Assembly: GCA_029251165.1 (NCBI GenBank)
Contig: JAQXDW010000042.1
Span: 35,100-99,099 of the forward strand
Direction: 5' to 3'
Source of the DNA: Myxococcota bacterium
Lineage (GTDB): Bacteria > Myxococcota_A > UBA796
Length of the DNA stretch: 64,000 nucleotides
In this document: one piece after another, positions 25,344 through 34,315 of the stretch
How the letters are laid out: every line of letters begins with the position of its first letter
Numbering within the stretch: the stretch's first letter is position 1
Notes under the pieces: generated by a model
Told to the model about the DNA's origin: nothing
What the model saw: the letters and a program-made list of their open reading frames with translations, nothing else
Databases searched by the model: none
Made by a program: the position numbers and the translations under genes

Positions 25344-25546
25344 CCTCCACCCGTTGTCCGCCTCTGGCATCCCTGCGAGTGGCGGCTGCGCGGTGCATGC
25401 CGGCGAGCTGTCGTGACACCGTACGGGTCGCTCTCGGCAGGCCAGGGCACCGCCAGACATGACCTACCGCGTCCATTCTCGGATCTGACAGGAAAAAGAG
25501 AAGCAGCGGGATACAACCCTGTCGTCTCATACGTCAAGGAGCCCAG

Positions 25547-26248
25547 ATGGGCAGACTTCGTGGAATTGCAAGCCGGGTCAAGCGCAAGATCGCCGGTCGG
25601 AAGGTCGTCGGGGATGACTTCGGTCCGTCTCAGGACATGGCCTTCGCCCGTCTCGACGCGAACGCGGACGCCGCCTTCCAGCTTGTTGGTGCCAGCCTGG
25701 TCGGTACCTGGGAGGTTTTCCTCACGGATCTCGCACGGGCCCTGAGCTCGACGATGGCTGTCGAGGAGTCTCGGCCGATGCTCGACCGCATCTCTGATGC
25801 CCTTGTTCCCACTCAAGGCCCGCTTCAGGAGGTCGGCCGCAACTACCGTCGGAGCCTCAAGCACGGCGTCCAGAAGGGACTACAGTCTGGTCAACTCTCT
25901 GACGCCACGGAGCCCATCCTCACCTCGATGGTCAGCGTCCCCAGCGATCTGTCTGAGGGCTGGCTGAAGACGGTCGACTACCTGGAGCCGATCTTCACCG
26001 CGCTTGATCCTGGCGGGGCCGCAGAGGCCCGATTCCGTGCTGGCGGCGTGGAGCTGTCTGAGATCCTCAGCTCCCAGAACGAGGCCTACGCCACAGCCAT
26101 GCGTGCGCTCTCTCAGGCTGAAGACCTCGATCGGGCCCTCACCGATGCGCTCGATACTTGGCGTGCCGGCGTGGTGCGTGGCATCGAGGTCACCCTCTAC
26201 GACAAGCGCACCGCTCTGGTGGAGGCTGCAAACCGGCGGAAGTCGTGA
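25547..26248 (+). CDS. Helical protein of unknown function
   Basis: This 233-residue soluble protein is not one I recognise. It begins with a basic region (RLRGIASRVKRKIAGRK) and is then predicted mostly helical with amphipathic spacing. No signal peptide, membrane segment or catalytic motif is visible. The start is supported by AAGGAG six bases before the ATG. The stop overlaps the GTG start of the following membrane protein (GTGA), so the two are co-translated and may work together. The 203 bases before it contain no other gene I can support. Confidence 0.72.
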   Translation: MGRLRGIASRVKRKIAGRKVVGDDFGPSQDMAFARLDANADAAFQLVGASLVGTWEVFLTDLARALSSTMAVEESRPMLDRISDALVPTQGPLQEVGRNYRRSLKHGVQKGLQSGQLSDATEPILTSMVSVPSDLSEGWLKTVDYLEPIFTALDPGGAAEARFRAGGVELSEILSSQNEAYATAMRALSQAEDLDRALTDALDTWRAGVVRGIEVTLYDKRTALVEAANRRKS

Positions 26249-26580
26249 GCATCCTGCTTGTGGTGATGTCAGCCGCGGCGTGCTCTGGGCTGGCTGCTGC
26301 GGAGCGCATCGCGTTTGCGGAGCAGGTCGGGATGGCCATGTTCGCGGCGTCTGCTGTGATGGGCGTGATCGGTGGACTCCAGGTGTGGCGGGCAAAGACC
26401 ACGCCCCGCGTCCTGGCCCCCCTCGTGATCGTGGTGCTTGCTCACCCGGGTCTCTGGATGAGTCCAAACATCGCTGACTGTGGCCAGGGCTTGAAGACGG
26501 CCTCCATTGTGTTCACCATCCAGGCCCTCGCGCTGCTCGCCTGGGTGGTCGCGCGGCCCAAGATCAGCCTCGAGGCATGA
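26245..26580 (+). CDS. Small integral membrane protein
   Basis: This 111-residue protein has three to four hydrophobic segments (about residues 1-16, 27-46, 56-73 and 86-106) and short charged loops. It starts at a GTG that overlaps the stop codon of the preceding gene, so expression is coupled to it. A longer open frame upstream runs into the preceding gene and has no reason to be used. I recognise no family; a topology of four short helices could suit a small accessory subunit. The 184 bases after it, before aconitase, hold no gene I can support. Confidence 0.62.
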   Translation: MSILLVVMSAAACSGLAAAERIAFAEQVGMAMFAASAVMGVIGGLQVWRAKTTPRVLAPLVIVVLAHPGLWMSPNIADCGQGLKTASIVFTIQALALLAWVVARPKISLEA

Positions 26581-26764
26581 CGTCGCAGCGCTACTCAGCG
26601 CGCCAGTGTCCGTCATCCTCGGTGTCATGCTGAGCCTCAGCACTGGCGTCATCTACAGGACCGCGGCAGACATCCAGCACAGCGAAGTGCGTGCACGCGC
26701 TCGGGGGTGAGCCAGCCGGGCGCAGAGACGATATGGGCCTCCCACAACATCGGAGGCAGAAACC

Positions 26765-29035
26765 ATGCTTGATTCCAATGCCATCAAGGCGCTCTACGCC
26801 ACTCAGGCCGAGCGGCACGCCATCGGTCGCCGTCGCTTGGGCCGAGGCCTGACCCTGGGCGAGAAGATCCTCTTCACCCACCTCACCGATCCCGAGAAGC
26901 AGGAGTTCGTCCGGCGCAAGAGCTTCCTCGATCTCACCCCCGACCGGGTCGCGATGCAGGACGCCACTGCGCAGATGGCGCTGCTGCAGTTCATGGTTGC
27001 TGGTCGTGAAGAGGTCGCGCTGCCCTCCACGGTTCACTGTGACCACCTCATCCGAGCCTACGAGGGTGCCAACAGCGACCTCGAGGTGGCAAACCACGAG
27101 AACAACGAGGTCTACAACTTCCTCCAGTCGGTCTCCGCGCGGTACGGCCTCGGCTTCTGGAAGCCCGGCGCTGGCATCATCCACCAGGTGGTCCTGGAGA
27201 ACTACGCAGTTCCCGGCACCCTGATGATCGGAACCGACTCCCACACCGTCAACGCTGGCGGCCTGGGCATGATCGCCGTCGGTGTTGGCGGCGCGGACGC
27301 TGTCGATGCAATGGTCGGCCTTCCCTGGGAGGTTCTCAACCCCGGCTTCATCGGCGTGAAGCTGACCGGCACCCTCTCTGGCTGGGCCTCCCCCAAGGAC
27401 GTCATCCTCCGCGTCTGCGAGCTGCTGACTGCCAAGGGCGGAACCAACTGCATCGTGGAGTACTTCGGTCCCGGCTGTGCCTCCATCTCTGCCACCGGAA
27501 AGGGCACCATCTGCAACATGGGCGCCGAGCACGGTGCGACCACCAGCATCTTCCCGTTCGACGAAGCGATGGCCCGCTACCTCCGCGCGACCGACCGCAG
27601 CGAGATCGCCGACCTCGCCGAGGCACACGCCTCCGAGCTGCGCGCCGACCCCGAAGTCGAGGCCGATCCGGAGTCCTACTACGACCGGGTCATCGAGATC
27701 GATCTCTCTGCGCTGGAGCCCCGCGTCGTTGGTCCGCACTCTCCCGACCGCGGCCGTGGCATCTCCGAGCTTGGCGCCGAGGCCGATGCTGAGGGCTGGC
27801 CCCGCAAGCTGACCTACGCCCTCATCGGCTCCTGCACCAACTCCTCCTACGAGGACATCAGCCGCGCCGCGCACGTCGCGCGTCAGGCAAAGGCGGCCGG
27901 CATCAAGGCTGCCGCTGGCTTCATGGTCTCCCCCGGCTCTGATCAGATCCTGGAGACCATCGAGCGCGACGGACTCGCTGAGGACCTGCGTGCCATCGGC
28001 GGCGTTGTCCTCGCCAACGCCTGCGGTCCCTGCATCGGCCAGTGGCGTCGAGACGACATCAAGAAGGGTGACGTCAACAGCATCATCAACTCGTTCAACC
28101 GCAACTTCCGCGCCCGCAACGACGCCAACCCCGCGACCTTGAGCTTCATCGGCTCTCCGGAGCTGGTCACCGCGCTCGCCATCTCGGGTGACCTCGGCTT
28201 TGACCCGAACCGGGACACGCTGACCGACGCCAGCGGCACGGCCTTCAAGCTCACCGCACCGGAAGGTGAGGAGCTGCCCCAGAACGGCTTCGCCAGCGGC
28301 CTCGGTGGCTACATCGGCCCCATCGCTGTCGATGGTCGCGCCGATGTCGAGGTGGTCATCGCCCCGACCTCTGATCGCATCGAGCGACTCACGCCGTTCG
28401 CAGCCTGGGACGGAAACGACGTCTCTGGCCTCCGGGTTCTGGTCAAGGCGCTCGGCAAGTGCACCACCGACCACATCTCTGCTGCGGGGCCCTGGCTGAA
28501 GTATCGCGGCCACCTCACCAACATCTGCGGCAACCTGATGGCGGGCGCGAACAATGCGTTCACCGGGGAGTTCGGCAACGGCATCAACTTCCTCACCGGC
28601 CTCAAGGACACCCACCCCAACATCGCGAAGTCCTACGGTGAGTCCAGCCAGGACTGGGTGATCTTCGGCGACGAGAACTACGGAGAGGGCTCCAGTCGCG
28701 AGCACGCTGCGATGGAGCCGCGTCACCGTGGCTGCCGCGCGGTCATCGTGCGCAGCTTCGCGCGCATCCACGAGACCAACCTCAAGAAGCAGGGCGTGCT
28801 CCCCCTGACCTTCGCCAACCCGGCGGACTACGACAAGGTCTGTGGTGACGACATGGTCGCCATCGAGAACATCGCCGCCATGGCAGCCGGTGGCTCCCCG
28901 ACCCTCGTCCTCACCCACTCCGACGGCTCCGTCGATCGCATCGAGACCAACAACACGGTGTCTACAGAGCAGTTCGAGTGGTTCCGGTCTGGCAGCGCGC
29001 TCAACAAGATCCGCGCAGACATCGCCAGCGCGTAG
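26765..29035 (+). CDS. acn: Aconitate hydratase (mitochondrial type)
   Basis: Aconitase interconverts citrate and isocitrate in the TCA cycle using a 4Fe-4S cluster. The 756-residue protein resembles eukaryotic mitochondrial aconitase more than E. coli AcnA or AcnB: it lacks the AcnB HEAT domain and is shorter than AcnA (about 890). Cluster ligands are visible as GSCTNSSYED and ACGPCIGQW. Active-site segments include STVHCDHLI, GTDSHTVNAGGLG and GDENYGEGSSREHA. The start at 26765 has GGAGG eight bases upstream. A hairpin downstream may end the transcript. The symbol is given generically because acnA/acnB naming does not fit this type. Confidence 0.95.
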   Translation: MLDSNAIKALYATQAERHAIGRRRLGRGLTLGEKILFTHLTDPEKQEFVRRKSFLDLTPDRVAMQDATAQMALLQFMVAGREEVALPSTVHCDHLIRAYEGANSDLEVANHENNEVYNFLQSVSARYGLGFWKPGAGIIHQVVLENYAVPGTLMIGTDSHTVNAGGLGMIAVGVGGADAVDAMVGLPWEVLNPGFIGVKLTGTLSGWASPKDVILRVCELLTAKGGTNCIVEYFGPGCASISATGKGTICNMGAEHGATTSIFPFDEAMARYLRATDRSEIADLAEAHASELRADPEVEADPESYYDRVIEIDLSALEPRVVGPHSPDRGRGISELGAEADAEGWPRKLTYALIGSCTNSSYEDISRAAHVARQAKAAGIKAAAGFMVSPGSDQILETIERDGLAEDLRAIGGVVLANACGPCIGQWRRDDIKKGDVNSIINSFNRNFRARNDANPATLSFIGSPELVTALAISGDLGFDPNRDTLTDASGTAFKLTAPEGEELPQNGFASGLGGYIGPIAVDGRADVEVVIAPTSDRIERLTPFAAWDGNDVSGLRVLVKALGKCTTDHISAAGPWLKYRGHLTNICGNLMAGANNAFTGEFGNGINFLTGLKDTHPNIAKSYGESSQDWVIFGDENYGEGSSREHAAMEPRHRGCRAVIVRSFARIHETNLKKQGVLPLTFANPADYDKVCGDDMVAIENIAAMAAGGSPTLVLTHSDGSVDRIETNNTVSTEQFEWFRSGSALNKIRADIASA

Positions 29036-29095
29036 CGAAGAGGCCACGCGGCGGCGGGAAGCCGTCTCCGTGTGGCTGACCGCGAGAAGCTGATC

Positions 29096-29124
29096 CGCCA
29101 CGTCCACCCGGACGTGGCGCTTGT
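29096..29124 (+). terminator. Probable terminator hairpin after aconitase
   Basis: A perfect 10-base-pair stem (29096-29105 with 29110-29119) with an ACCC loop is followed by CTTGTC, a weak T tract. It lies about 60 bases after the aconitase stop, between convergent genes. Confidence 0.55.
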
Positions 29125-29162
29125 CGTGAGGGGCCCCCTTCCTTACGGCAGTGCGCCTGGGC

Positions 29163-30158
29163 TCATTCTGTGCGCTGGGAGGGACTGGAGAAGTCTCCGG
29201 GCTTCAGGTCGAGCGCGAGCATGCAGGGGATTCCGATGGCGGTGGCTGGCACCTGGGAGATGATCCACCACGCGCCGGCGTAGGCAAGGGCACCAGCCGG
29301 ATCGACCCCGAAGACCGTCAGCACTGCCATGGAGGCTGCGGCAGGACCCGCGCCGTAGCCTGGAGGGAGCGCGACCGCAGCGAGGGAGGAGAGCGCGAGG
29401 ACACCGGCAGCAGCGAGGCCCGGCATCGCGACGGTGACCCCCACAGCCGGCAGCGCCATCGCGAATGCGGCGATCATGCCGATCACCTGCACCAGCGCAG
29501 CGGCGGTGTTTAGCACTACGTACCGGGGGCTGGAGAGCGCGGAGCCCGTCTCCGTCATGGCCTCGCGCAGCATCGACAGCAGCCCTGCTCCCTCGGGAGG
29601 GGCCTCAGGGCTGCTCATCATTCGACCGAGCACCGCGACGATGATCGCCACGATGACTGCGCCTCCAGTGCCGAAGCTCACCAATTGCATGGCTTGATCC
29701 AGTGCATCTGCACCCACCACCTGCTCCCACTGTGCTGCGCCGATCAGCAGCACCACCAGCAGGAGGATTCCAAAGACGGCCGCCTCCAGAAAGCTGACGA
29801 TGCCCATCGCTGAGGTGGCGATCCCAGTGCGCACCCTGCACAGGCGGTGCAGCAGCATGATCACCGCGACATCTCCGGCACGAGCAGGGAGGATGAGGTT
29901 GAGGATGCCTGCGGCGAACCCGATGAGGGTGACCTGAGACAGCGGCGGACGGGGTGCGGGAAGGGCCAGCCATGTCCGCAGCTCATGGAAGCAGAGCGTG
30001 GCGACCTTCAGGGCGAGCGCAGCGGCCATCCAGCCGAGGCTGAGCCGATCCGGAATGCCGACGAGCTGTGCGGCATCGACCTCGCGAACCAGCGCGCCGA
30101 TGACCAGGAGGGAGGCGATGAGCTGGAGGAACCACCACCCCCGTCGGGCAGAGCTCAC
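29163..30158 (-). CDS. Lysylphosphatidylglycerol-synthase-like transmembrane (UPF0104) protein
   Basis: This 331-residue polytopic membrane protein has about eight hydrophobic segments. It resembles the LPG synthase transmembrane domain family, shared by the flippase part of MprF and archaeal AglD. The clearest marker is the LPARAGDVAVIMLLHR segment near residue 90, matching the family PARAGE-type motif. A second conserved-looking patch is PPGYGAGPAAASMAVL near the C-terminus. No aminoacyl transferase domain is attached, so it is more likely a lipid transporter or scaffold than a lysyl transferase. Its ATG overlaps the stop of the upstream lipoprotein gene by four bases (ATGA), within a four-gene minus-strand run starting at malQ. 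Confidence 0.8.
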   Translation of the reverse strand: MSSARRGWWFLQLIASLLVIGALVREVDAAQLVGIPDRLSLGWMAAALALKVATLCFHELRTWLALPAPRPPLSQVTLIGFAAGILNLILPARAGDVAVIMLLHRLCRVRTGIATSAMGIVSFLEAAVFGILLLVVLLIGAAQWEQVVGADALDQAMQLVSFGTGGAVIVAIIVAVLGRMMSSPEAPPEGAGLLSMLREAMTETGSALSSPRYVVLNTAAALVQVIGMIAAFAMALPAVGVTVAMPGLAAAGVLALSSLAAVALPPGYGAGPAAASMAVLTVFGVDPAGALAYAGAWWIISQVPATAIGIPCMLALDLKPGDFSSPSQRTE

Positions 30159-30757
30159 CGATAGATCCGGCAGGTCACCGTTAGCCGATAGTTGCCCACT
30201 GCGCCCTTCTTGCCGTCGACGCCCACGAGGTAGGTGTAGGGCTTGTCGACGGCGGTGCCGAGGACGGTTCCGCTGCCGGCAGAGTCATCCATCTGGCACT
30301 CTGCGATGGAGTGCTTGTCGTTGGGCACGCTCCGCTGATCCTGCCAGGCGACCATGGATACGTCGAGGTCTACGCAGTTGCTGTCCAGCCGAACGGTGGC
30401 CTCATTGTTGGGCGGAACCTCCAGGCGGTAGATGACCTCCGGTGCCTGGTCGTAGTAGTGCACGGCTGGGGTGCAGTAGGCAGAGTGGACGTAGAACTGA
30501 TCGTTCCAGTTGCTGTTGCCCACGGAGGTGTTGCCCTCGACGACATCGCCGCAGGCCAGGGTGCCGACCACACCGGTGCGGTTGGGGGAGGGGGTCGGGA
30601 TGGCTGGCTCGCACTCGACCGGCTCGGCAGCCAGCTCTGGATCGAGGACCTCGAGGGCAGGAACGACCCGAGCGAGGCTGGGACCCAGTTCGCTGCATCC
30701 AGAGAGCAGGAGCATGGAGAGCATCAAACCCAGCTCCGCTTGCCGTCGTCTGTCCAT
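30155..30757 (-). CDS. Lipoprotein of unknown function
   Basis: This 200-residue lipoprotein has the signal peptide MDRRRQAELGLMLSMLLLSGC: basic n-region, hydrophobic core and LSGC lipobox. A Pro-rich linker precedes a beta-rich domain with several cysteines (for example LACGD, YCTPA, SNCVD, ECQMD), probably disulphide-bonded in the periplasm. The domain resembles PPC-like bacterial pre-peptidase folds, but only loosely. A second ATG at 30724 would begin exactly on the rhodanese stop codon. I keep the upstream start because it provides the positively charged n-region. It is co-transcribed with the genes on both sides. Confidence 0.72.
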   Translation of the reverse strand: MDRRRQAELGLMLSMLLLSGCSELGPSLARVVPALEVLDPELAAEPVECEPAIPTPSPNRTGVVGTLACGDVVEGNTSVGNSNWNDQFYVHSAYCTPAVHYYDQAPEVIYRLEVPPNNEATVRLDSNCVDLDVSMVAWQDQRSVPNDKHSIAECQMDDSAGSGTVLGTAVDKPYTYLVGVDGKKGAVGNYRLTVTCRIYR

Positions 30758-31218
30758 GCAGAGACACCCCCCGCGAGGAACCAGCTGTCGTCGAAGCCCC
30801 GGTGACGGAGAAAGCGGGCAGCCAGTCGGCTGCGCTCGACATCGTCACAGATGGTGATGAACCGGGTAAGCGGTGGCAGCTCCGCGAGGTCGAGGCCGAG
30901 AGTGGAGAACGGCATGCCGAGGGATCCGGGGATGTGACCGGCTTGGTACGCGGCGGAATCCCGGATGTCGATGACGAGCACCTTCAGCTTTCCGCTGCTG
31001 AGCTTGGCGAGCATCGCCGCGACGTCATCGGGCTTGCGAGACAGGTCTCCGGTCTCGAAGTCGTCAGGAACCTCGACCGCTGGGCTGTTGGAGCGGTTGC
31101 GGCTGGAGGCAGTCATCTGCTCTGCACGCTCGCGGTCCGCAGCGTCTTGACGCTCCTGGACTGCACGGGCGGCCTTGCTGATGATCTTGAAGGGAAGGTT
31201 GATCAGGCGATCGAGCAT
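30724..31218 (-). CDS. Rhodanese-domain protein
   Basis: This 164-residue protein has one rhodanese (sulphurtransferase) domain from about residue 65. Features are VLVIDIRDSAAYQAGHIPGS (the family Asp-Arg and the HIPG motif) and an active-site loop TICDDVERS whose Cys would carry the persulphide. The N-terminal 60 residues are helical and charged, with no signal peptide. I chose the ATG at 31218, seven bases after the malQ stop, rather than an in-frame start that would overlap malQ. Its 3' end overlaps the lipoprotein start by 34 bases. Its metabolic role is not indicated by the neighbours. Confidence 0.82.
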   Translation of the reverse strand: MLDRLINLPFKIISKAARAVQERQDAADRERAEQMTASSRNRSNSPAVEVPDDFETGDLSRKPDDVAAMLAKLSSGKLKVLVIDIRDSAAYQAGHIPGSLGMPFSTLGLDLAELPPLTRFITICDDVERSRLAARFLRHRGFDDSWFLAGGVSAWTDDGKRSWV

Positions 31219-31225
31219 GCCACGA

Positions 31226-32695
31226 CTATAGCCCGCGTCGGCCATACACCCAGTTCAGCTCTGCAAGGCGCTGTGCGTCGTGCATCGGGAGGTCGCGAAC
31301 GCGCCAGCACCAATTGCCCTCTGCGACACCCGGAGTGTTCATTCGGGCGTGTCCATCTAAGCTGAGGACATCCTGCATCTGTGCCACAGCCCAGCGAGCG
31401 GTAGAGCCCCAGGCCATGCGGATAAAGTCCCAGGCGGTGTCGTTGCCGTCTCGGCCGACATAGACGCGATAGCGGTGCTTCACGGCATCCGGAGCGGAGT
31501 GGTACCAGCCTCGAACGGTGTCGGTGTCGTGGGTGCCGGTGTAGGCCACCCAGCAGTCCCCGTCGAAGTTGTGGGGCAGGTAGGCGTGGGTGCTGTCTCC
31601 GCCGAAGGCAAACTGCAGGACCTTCATGCCCGGGGCCCCCAGCTTCTCTCGGAGGGCATCGACGTCTGGAGTGATGATTCCCAGATCCTCGGCGATGATC
31701 GGCACACCACCGCAGCGCTTGCGGACCGCCTCGAACAGGGCATCGCCTGGGGTGTCGCCCCAGACCCCGCTGCGGGCATCGCGGGTGTCCGCCGGGACCT
31801 CCCAGGCGGCGCAGAATCCACGGAAGTGATCAACCCGGAGGATGTCGACCTGATCAAACATCGCCGCGAACCGATCCGCCCACCAGGAAAAACCGGTGCG
31901 CTCGTGGGCCGGCCAGTTGTAGAGCGGGTTGCCCCAGCACTGGCCGAGCTCAGTGAAGTCATCTGGCGGCGCACCAGCGATGGGATTCGGACGCCATGCG
32001 CCCTCTGCCCACCGGAACAGGTCGCGGTTCATCCAGGTGTCCACACCATCTCCGGCGACGAAGATCGGCAGGTCACCGACGATCTTGATGCCCCGGGTCG
32101 CGGCTGCCTCGCGGACTGCGCTCCACTGGCGGAAGAACAGCAGCTGTGCGGCGAGGTGTCGCTGGATGAGGCTGTGGTGCTGGTCGGTGAACGCATCGAG
32201 GGCGGCGGGCTCCAGATCGATCAGCTCTTGAGGAAACTGCCACCAGCCGTTGACGCCGTAGTGCTCTCGGACGGCCTCGAACAGTGCCCACTGGAGCGCC
32301 CACGCGCGCGACTCGCCAAACGCGATCACGGAGTCCGGGTCTTGTGCGACGAGGCGATCGCAGGCGGTGTGAAGCAGCGGACGGTGCCAGCGATCGAGGG
32401 CATCGGTGTCGACCCGATCCGGGCTGTGCGGACGCTGCCCCAGCTCATCGACCCGCAGCAGCCCGTCCACGACGAGCCGGTCGAGCGAGATCAGGTGAGG
32501 GGCTCCAGCAAAGCTTCCCGGGCTCCCATAGGGTGAAAAACCACCCCCGGTGGGGTTGAGCGGGAGGACCTGCCACAGCGTACAGCCTGCCGAAGCGAGC
32601 CAGTCGAGGAAGCGGTAGGCAGACTCTCCGAGATCGCCGCAGGGGCCGGATCCGGGGAGACTGGTGGGGTGAAGTAAGATGCCTGCTCTTCTCAT
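31226..32695 (-). CDS. malQ: 4-alpha-glucanotransferase (amylomaltase)
   Basis: This glycoside hydrolase family 77 enzyme transfers maltodextrin segments between glucans, working with glucan phosphorylase in glycogen and maltodextrin turnover. The 489-residue protein begins with the family signature RRAGILLHPTSLPG and CGDLGESAYRFLDWL. Catalytic residues are visible as RVDHFRGF (nucleophile Asp), IIAEDLG (acid/base Glu) and GTHDTDTVRGW (transition-state Asp). Length matches plant and bacterial short-form MalQ. It starts a minus-strand run with the rhodanese, lipoprotein and flippase-like genes. glgP lies about 11 kb away, so the two dextrin enzymes are not in one operon. Confidence 0.94.
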   Translation of the reverse strand: MRRAGILLHPTSLPGSGPCGDLGESAYRFLDWLASAGCTLWQVLPLNPTGGGFSPYGSPGSFAGAPHLISLDRLVVDGLLRVDELGQRPHSPDRVDTDALDRWHRPLLHTACDRLVAQDPDSVIAFGESRAWALQWALFEAVREHYGVNGWWQFPQELIDLEPAALDAFTDQHHSLIQRHLAAQLLFFRQWSAVREAAATRGIKIVGDLPIFVAGDGVDTWMNRDLFRWAEGAWRPNPIAGAPPDDFTELGQCWGNPLYNWPAHERTGFSWWADRFAAMFDQVDILRVDHFRGFCAAWEVPADTRDARSGVWGDTPGDALFEAVRKRCGGVPIIAEDLGIITPDVDALREKLGAPGMKVLQFAFGGDSTHAYLPHNFDGDCWVAYTGTHDTDTVRGWYHSAPDAVKHRYRVYVGRDGNDTAWDFIRMAWGSTARWAVAQMQDVLSLDGHARMNTPGVAEGNWCWRVRDLPMHDAQRLAELNWVYGRRGL

Positions 32696-32798
32696 TCGTC
32701 CCTCTATTCTGGTCTACAGTCCTTGAGCCACACCGGATCATGGGATAGAGCCGTGGCTTGAGGGGAACATCCCCCAACGCTTTACGATGGAGTTCACC

Positions 32799-32939
32799 AT
32801 GGCATCCAACAAGTCCGCACGCCTTCGCGCCAAGCTCAAGGCCAAGTCCCGCAAGGAGCGCGCCCGCAAGGCTGGCCTGCTCAAGGTCCGCAAGGCTGGC
32901 GGTCGCATGAAGCGCATCAAGCGCATCACCCGCCGCTAA
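32799..32939 (+). CDS. 46-residue very basic protein
   Basis: This small gene encodes 46 residues, of which 21 are Lys or Arg and only one is acidic. The body is Ala/Lys/Arg-rich (RLRAKLKAKSRKERARK) and the end is KRIKRITRR. The ATG at 32799 has GGAG six bases upstream; an in-frame ATG four codons earlier lacks one. It stands alone with a two-hairpin terminator region after it, so it is a separate transcription unit. Composition suggests a ribosome- or nucleic-acid-binding peptide, like small basic ribosomal proteins, but I cannot match it to a known family. Confidence 0.72.
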   Translation: MASNKSARLRAKLKAKSRKERARKAGLLKVRKAGGRMKRIKRITRR

Positions 32940-32950
32940 ATCGCCGATCT

Positions 32951-33004
32951 GGCGAGGTCCTCGCCGGTTGCTTCAGCCCCCTTATCGGTCTCCCGGTGAG
33001 GGGG
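32951..33004 (+). terminator. Two hairpins after the small basic protein
   Basis: A GGCGAG/CTCGCC hairpin (32951-32965) is followed by a 12-base-pair stem with two G-T pairs (32977-32988 with 32993-33004, loop TCTC). There is no long T run, so it may be a weak terminator or an mRNA-stabilising end. Confidence 0.5.
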
Positions 33005-33134
33005 TTGTGCATGTCTGTGTCCCGTCCCGCCCGTGAAGATTTTTCTGCCCTCAGGGGTTGGCATGACGGGGCGCCAGAAGACATGCGCGGGCGCCAGGAG
33101 GATGTGTGCAACCGCGGAGGCTCTCACGGTTAAA

Positions 33135-33168
33135 AACTATTGACACGCCAATAGTTGAGTGCTGTACT
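33135..33168 (+). promoter_or_regulatory. Sigma70-type promoter with overlapping palindromic operator
   Basis: A perfect -35 box TTGACA (33140-33145), a 17-base spacer and a -10-like TGTACT (33163-33168) precede the S11 peptidase gene. A perfect inverted repeat with 8-base arms (AACTATTG and CAATAGTT, six-base spacer, 33135-33156) covers the -35 box, the usual place for a repressor site. Transcription would begin about 33175, almost on the GTG at 33178, so the message may be nearly leaderless. Confidence 0.6.
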
Positions 33169-33177
33169 CGCCAAACT

Positions 33178-34278
33178 GTGACTCGTCTCTTCAGCAATTT
33201 CTTCCGCATCGCGGTCGCCTCCAACTTCATCACCACTGCGATCATCATCGCTGGGATGCCTCGTGACTCGCCGAAGGAGATTCCGCCGGCGGCGCTCTCC
33301 ACGCAGGTCGCGGAAGAAGGGGCTGCGCCGACCTTCCAGGAGTCTCTCCTGGAGGGGATGTGGCATGGCGCGAAGGCCTCTCTGGTGATTCGCACCGTGC
33401 CTTCTCCAGCGCCGGAGTCGGAGCATGTCGCGCCGAGCGAGCCGACCTGGAGCCCGCCGACCTGGTTTCCCGAGCCGGTCCGCGAGGAGCTGTGGATCCT
33501 GGATGCCATCGGCGGAGCGGCGGAGCACACCACCGCTCCGATGCGGCTGTACTCCAAGGCGGCGTTCGTCTATGACGTCGACAGCGGCCGGGTGCTGCTG
33601 TCTCATGCTGGCGATGAGCGTCGACCCGTGGCCTCGCTCACCAAGCTGATCAGTGCGCTGACCACGATCTCGGAGTCCCCAGACCTGGAGCGGGAGATCT
33701 GCCTGGACAACAGCATGCGGCCCTCCTGGCCTGGAGCCTCGACCCGGCTGCGGTATAGCGCCTGCACGACGGGCTGGGATCTCCTCGGCGCGGCCCTCGT
33801 CCGCAGCGACAACGGCGCTGCGATCGCACTCTCGGAGGTCGCCGATCTCCCCCTGGCGCCGTTCATTCTTCGGATGAATGAGGTCGCCCAGGATCTCCAC
33901 ATGGATCTCTCGACCTTCTCTGACCCCTCCGGTGTCTGGGACGAGAACCTCTCCACAGCCCGCGACATGACCCGGGCCTCGGTGGCTGCCTCGCTCCACC
34001 CGACCATCAGCCCTGTCGCCAGCGCGCCATACTGGGACGTCGAGTACGACACGGGCCGCACGAAGCGAATGCTGACGACCAACAAGCTGATCGGAAACAA
34101 GCGCCTCGAGATCCTGGCCGCGAAGACCGGCTACACCGACACCGCACGTCACTGCTTCACTACGGTCGTGCGGACCGATGATGGCCGCACTCTGGCGCTG
34201 ACCACGCTCGGTGCTCGGCGCAGTCACCAGCGGTGGTCCGACGTCCGAACCCTGCTGCGCTGGGCAGGGAAGCAGTAG
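33178..34278 (+). CDS. S11-family D-Ala-D-Ala carboxypeptidase-like serine peptidase
   Basis: This 366-residue penicillin-binding-type peptidase trims peptidoglycan cross-bridges in the periplasm. It begins with a hydrophobic signal or anchor segment (FFRIAVASNFITTAIIIAG). The three active-site motifs of the family are present: SLTK (SxxK), SDN (SxN) and KTG (AAKTGYT). A Pro-rich linker of about 70 residues lies before the catalytic domain. The protein ends soon after the KTG strand region, without the extra C-terminal beta domain of E. coli DacA. The GTG at 33178 is chosen because the promoter ends just before it; a GTG at 33106 lies upstream of the promoter. Confidence 0.85.
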   Translation: MTRLFSNFFRIAVASNFITTAIIIAGMPRDSPKEIPPAALSTQVAEEGAAPTFQESLLEGMWHGAKASLVIRTVPSPAPESEHVAPSEPTWSPPTWFPEPVREELWILDAIGGAAEHTTAPMRLYSKAAFVYDVDSGRVLLSHAGDERRPVASLTKLISALTTISESPDLEREICLDNSMRPSWPGASTRLRYSACTTGWDLLGAALVRSDNGAAIALSEVADLPLAPFILRMNEVAQDLHMDLSTFSDPSGVWDENLSTARDMTRASVAASLHPTISPVASAPYWDVEYDTGRTKRMLTTNKLIGNKRLEILAAKTGYTDTARHCFTTVVRTDDGRTLALTTLGARRSHQRWSDVRTLLRWAGKQ

Positions 34279-34315
34279 AGAGACCGGCTGCTCGAAGGGT
34301 GCGGTAGAGTGGACC

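Noticed and set aside
26591..29107. An 838-codon open frame on the minus strand opposite aconitase
   Set aside because: It mirrors aconitase codon by codon in a GC-rich gene; the protein is Val/Gly/Asp-rich with no motif, while the plus strand is a clear aconitase.
31475..32536. A 353-codon plus-strand frame inside malQ
   Set aside because: It is antisense to an intact malQ and has no recognisable domain.
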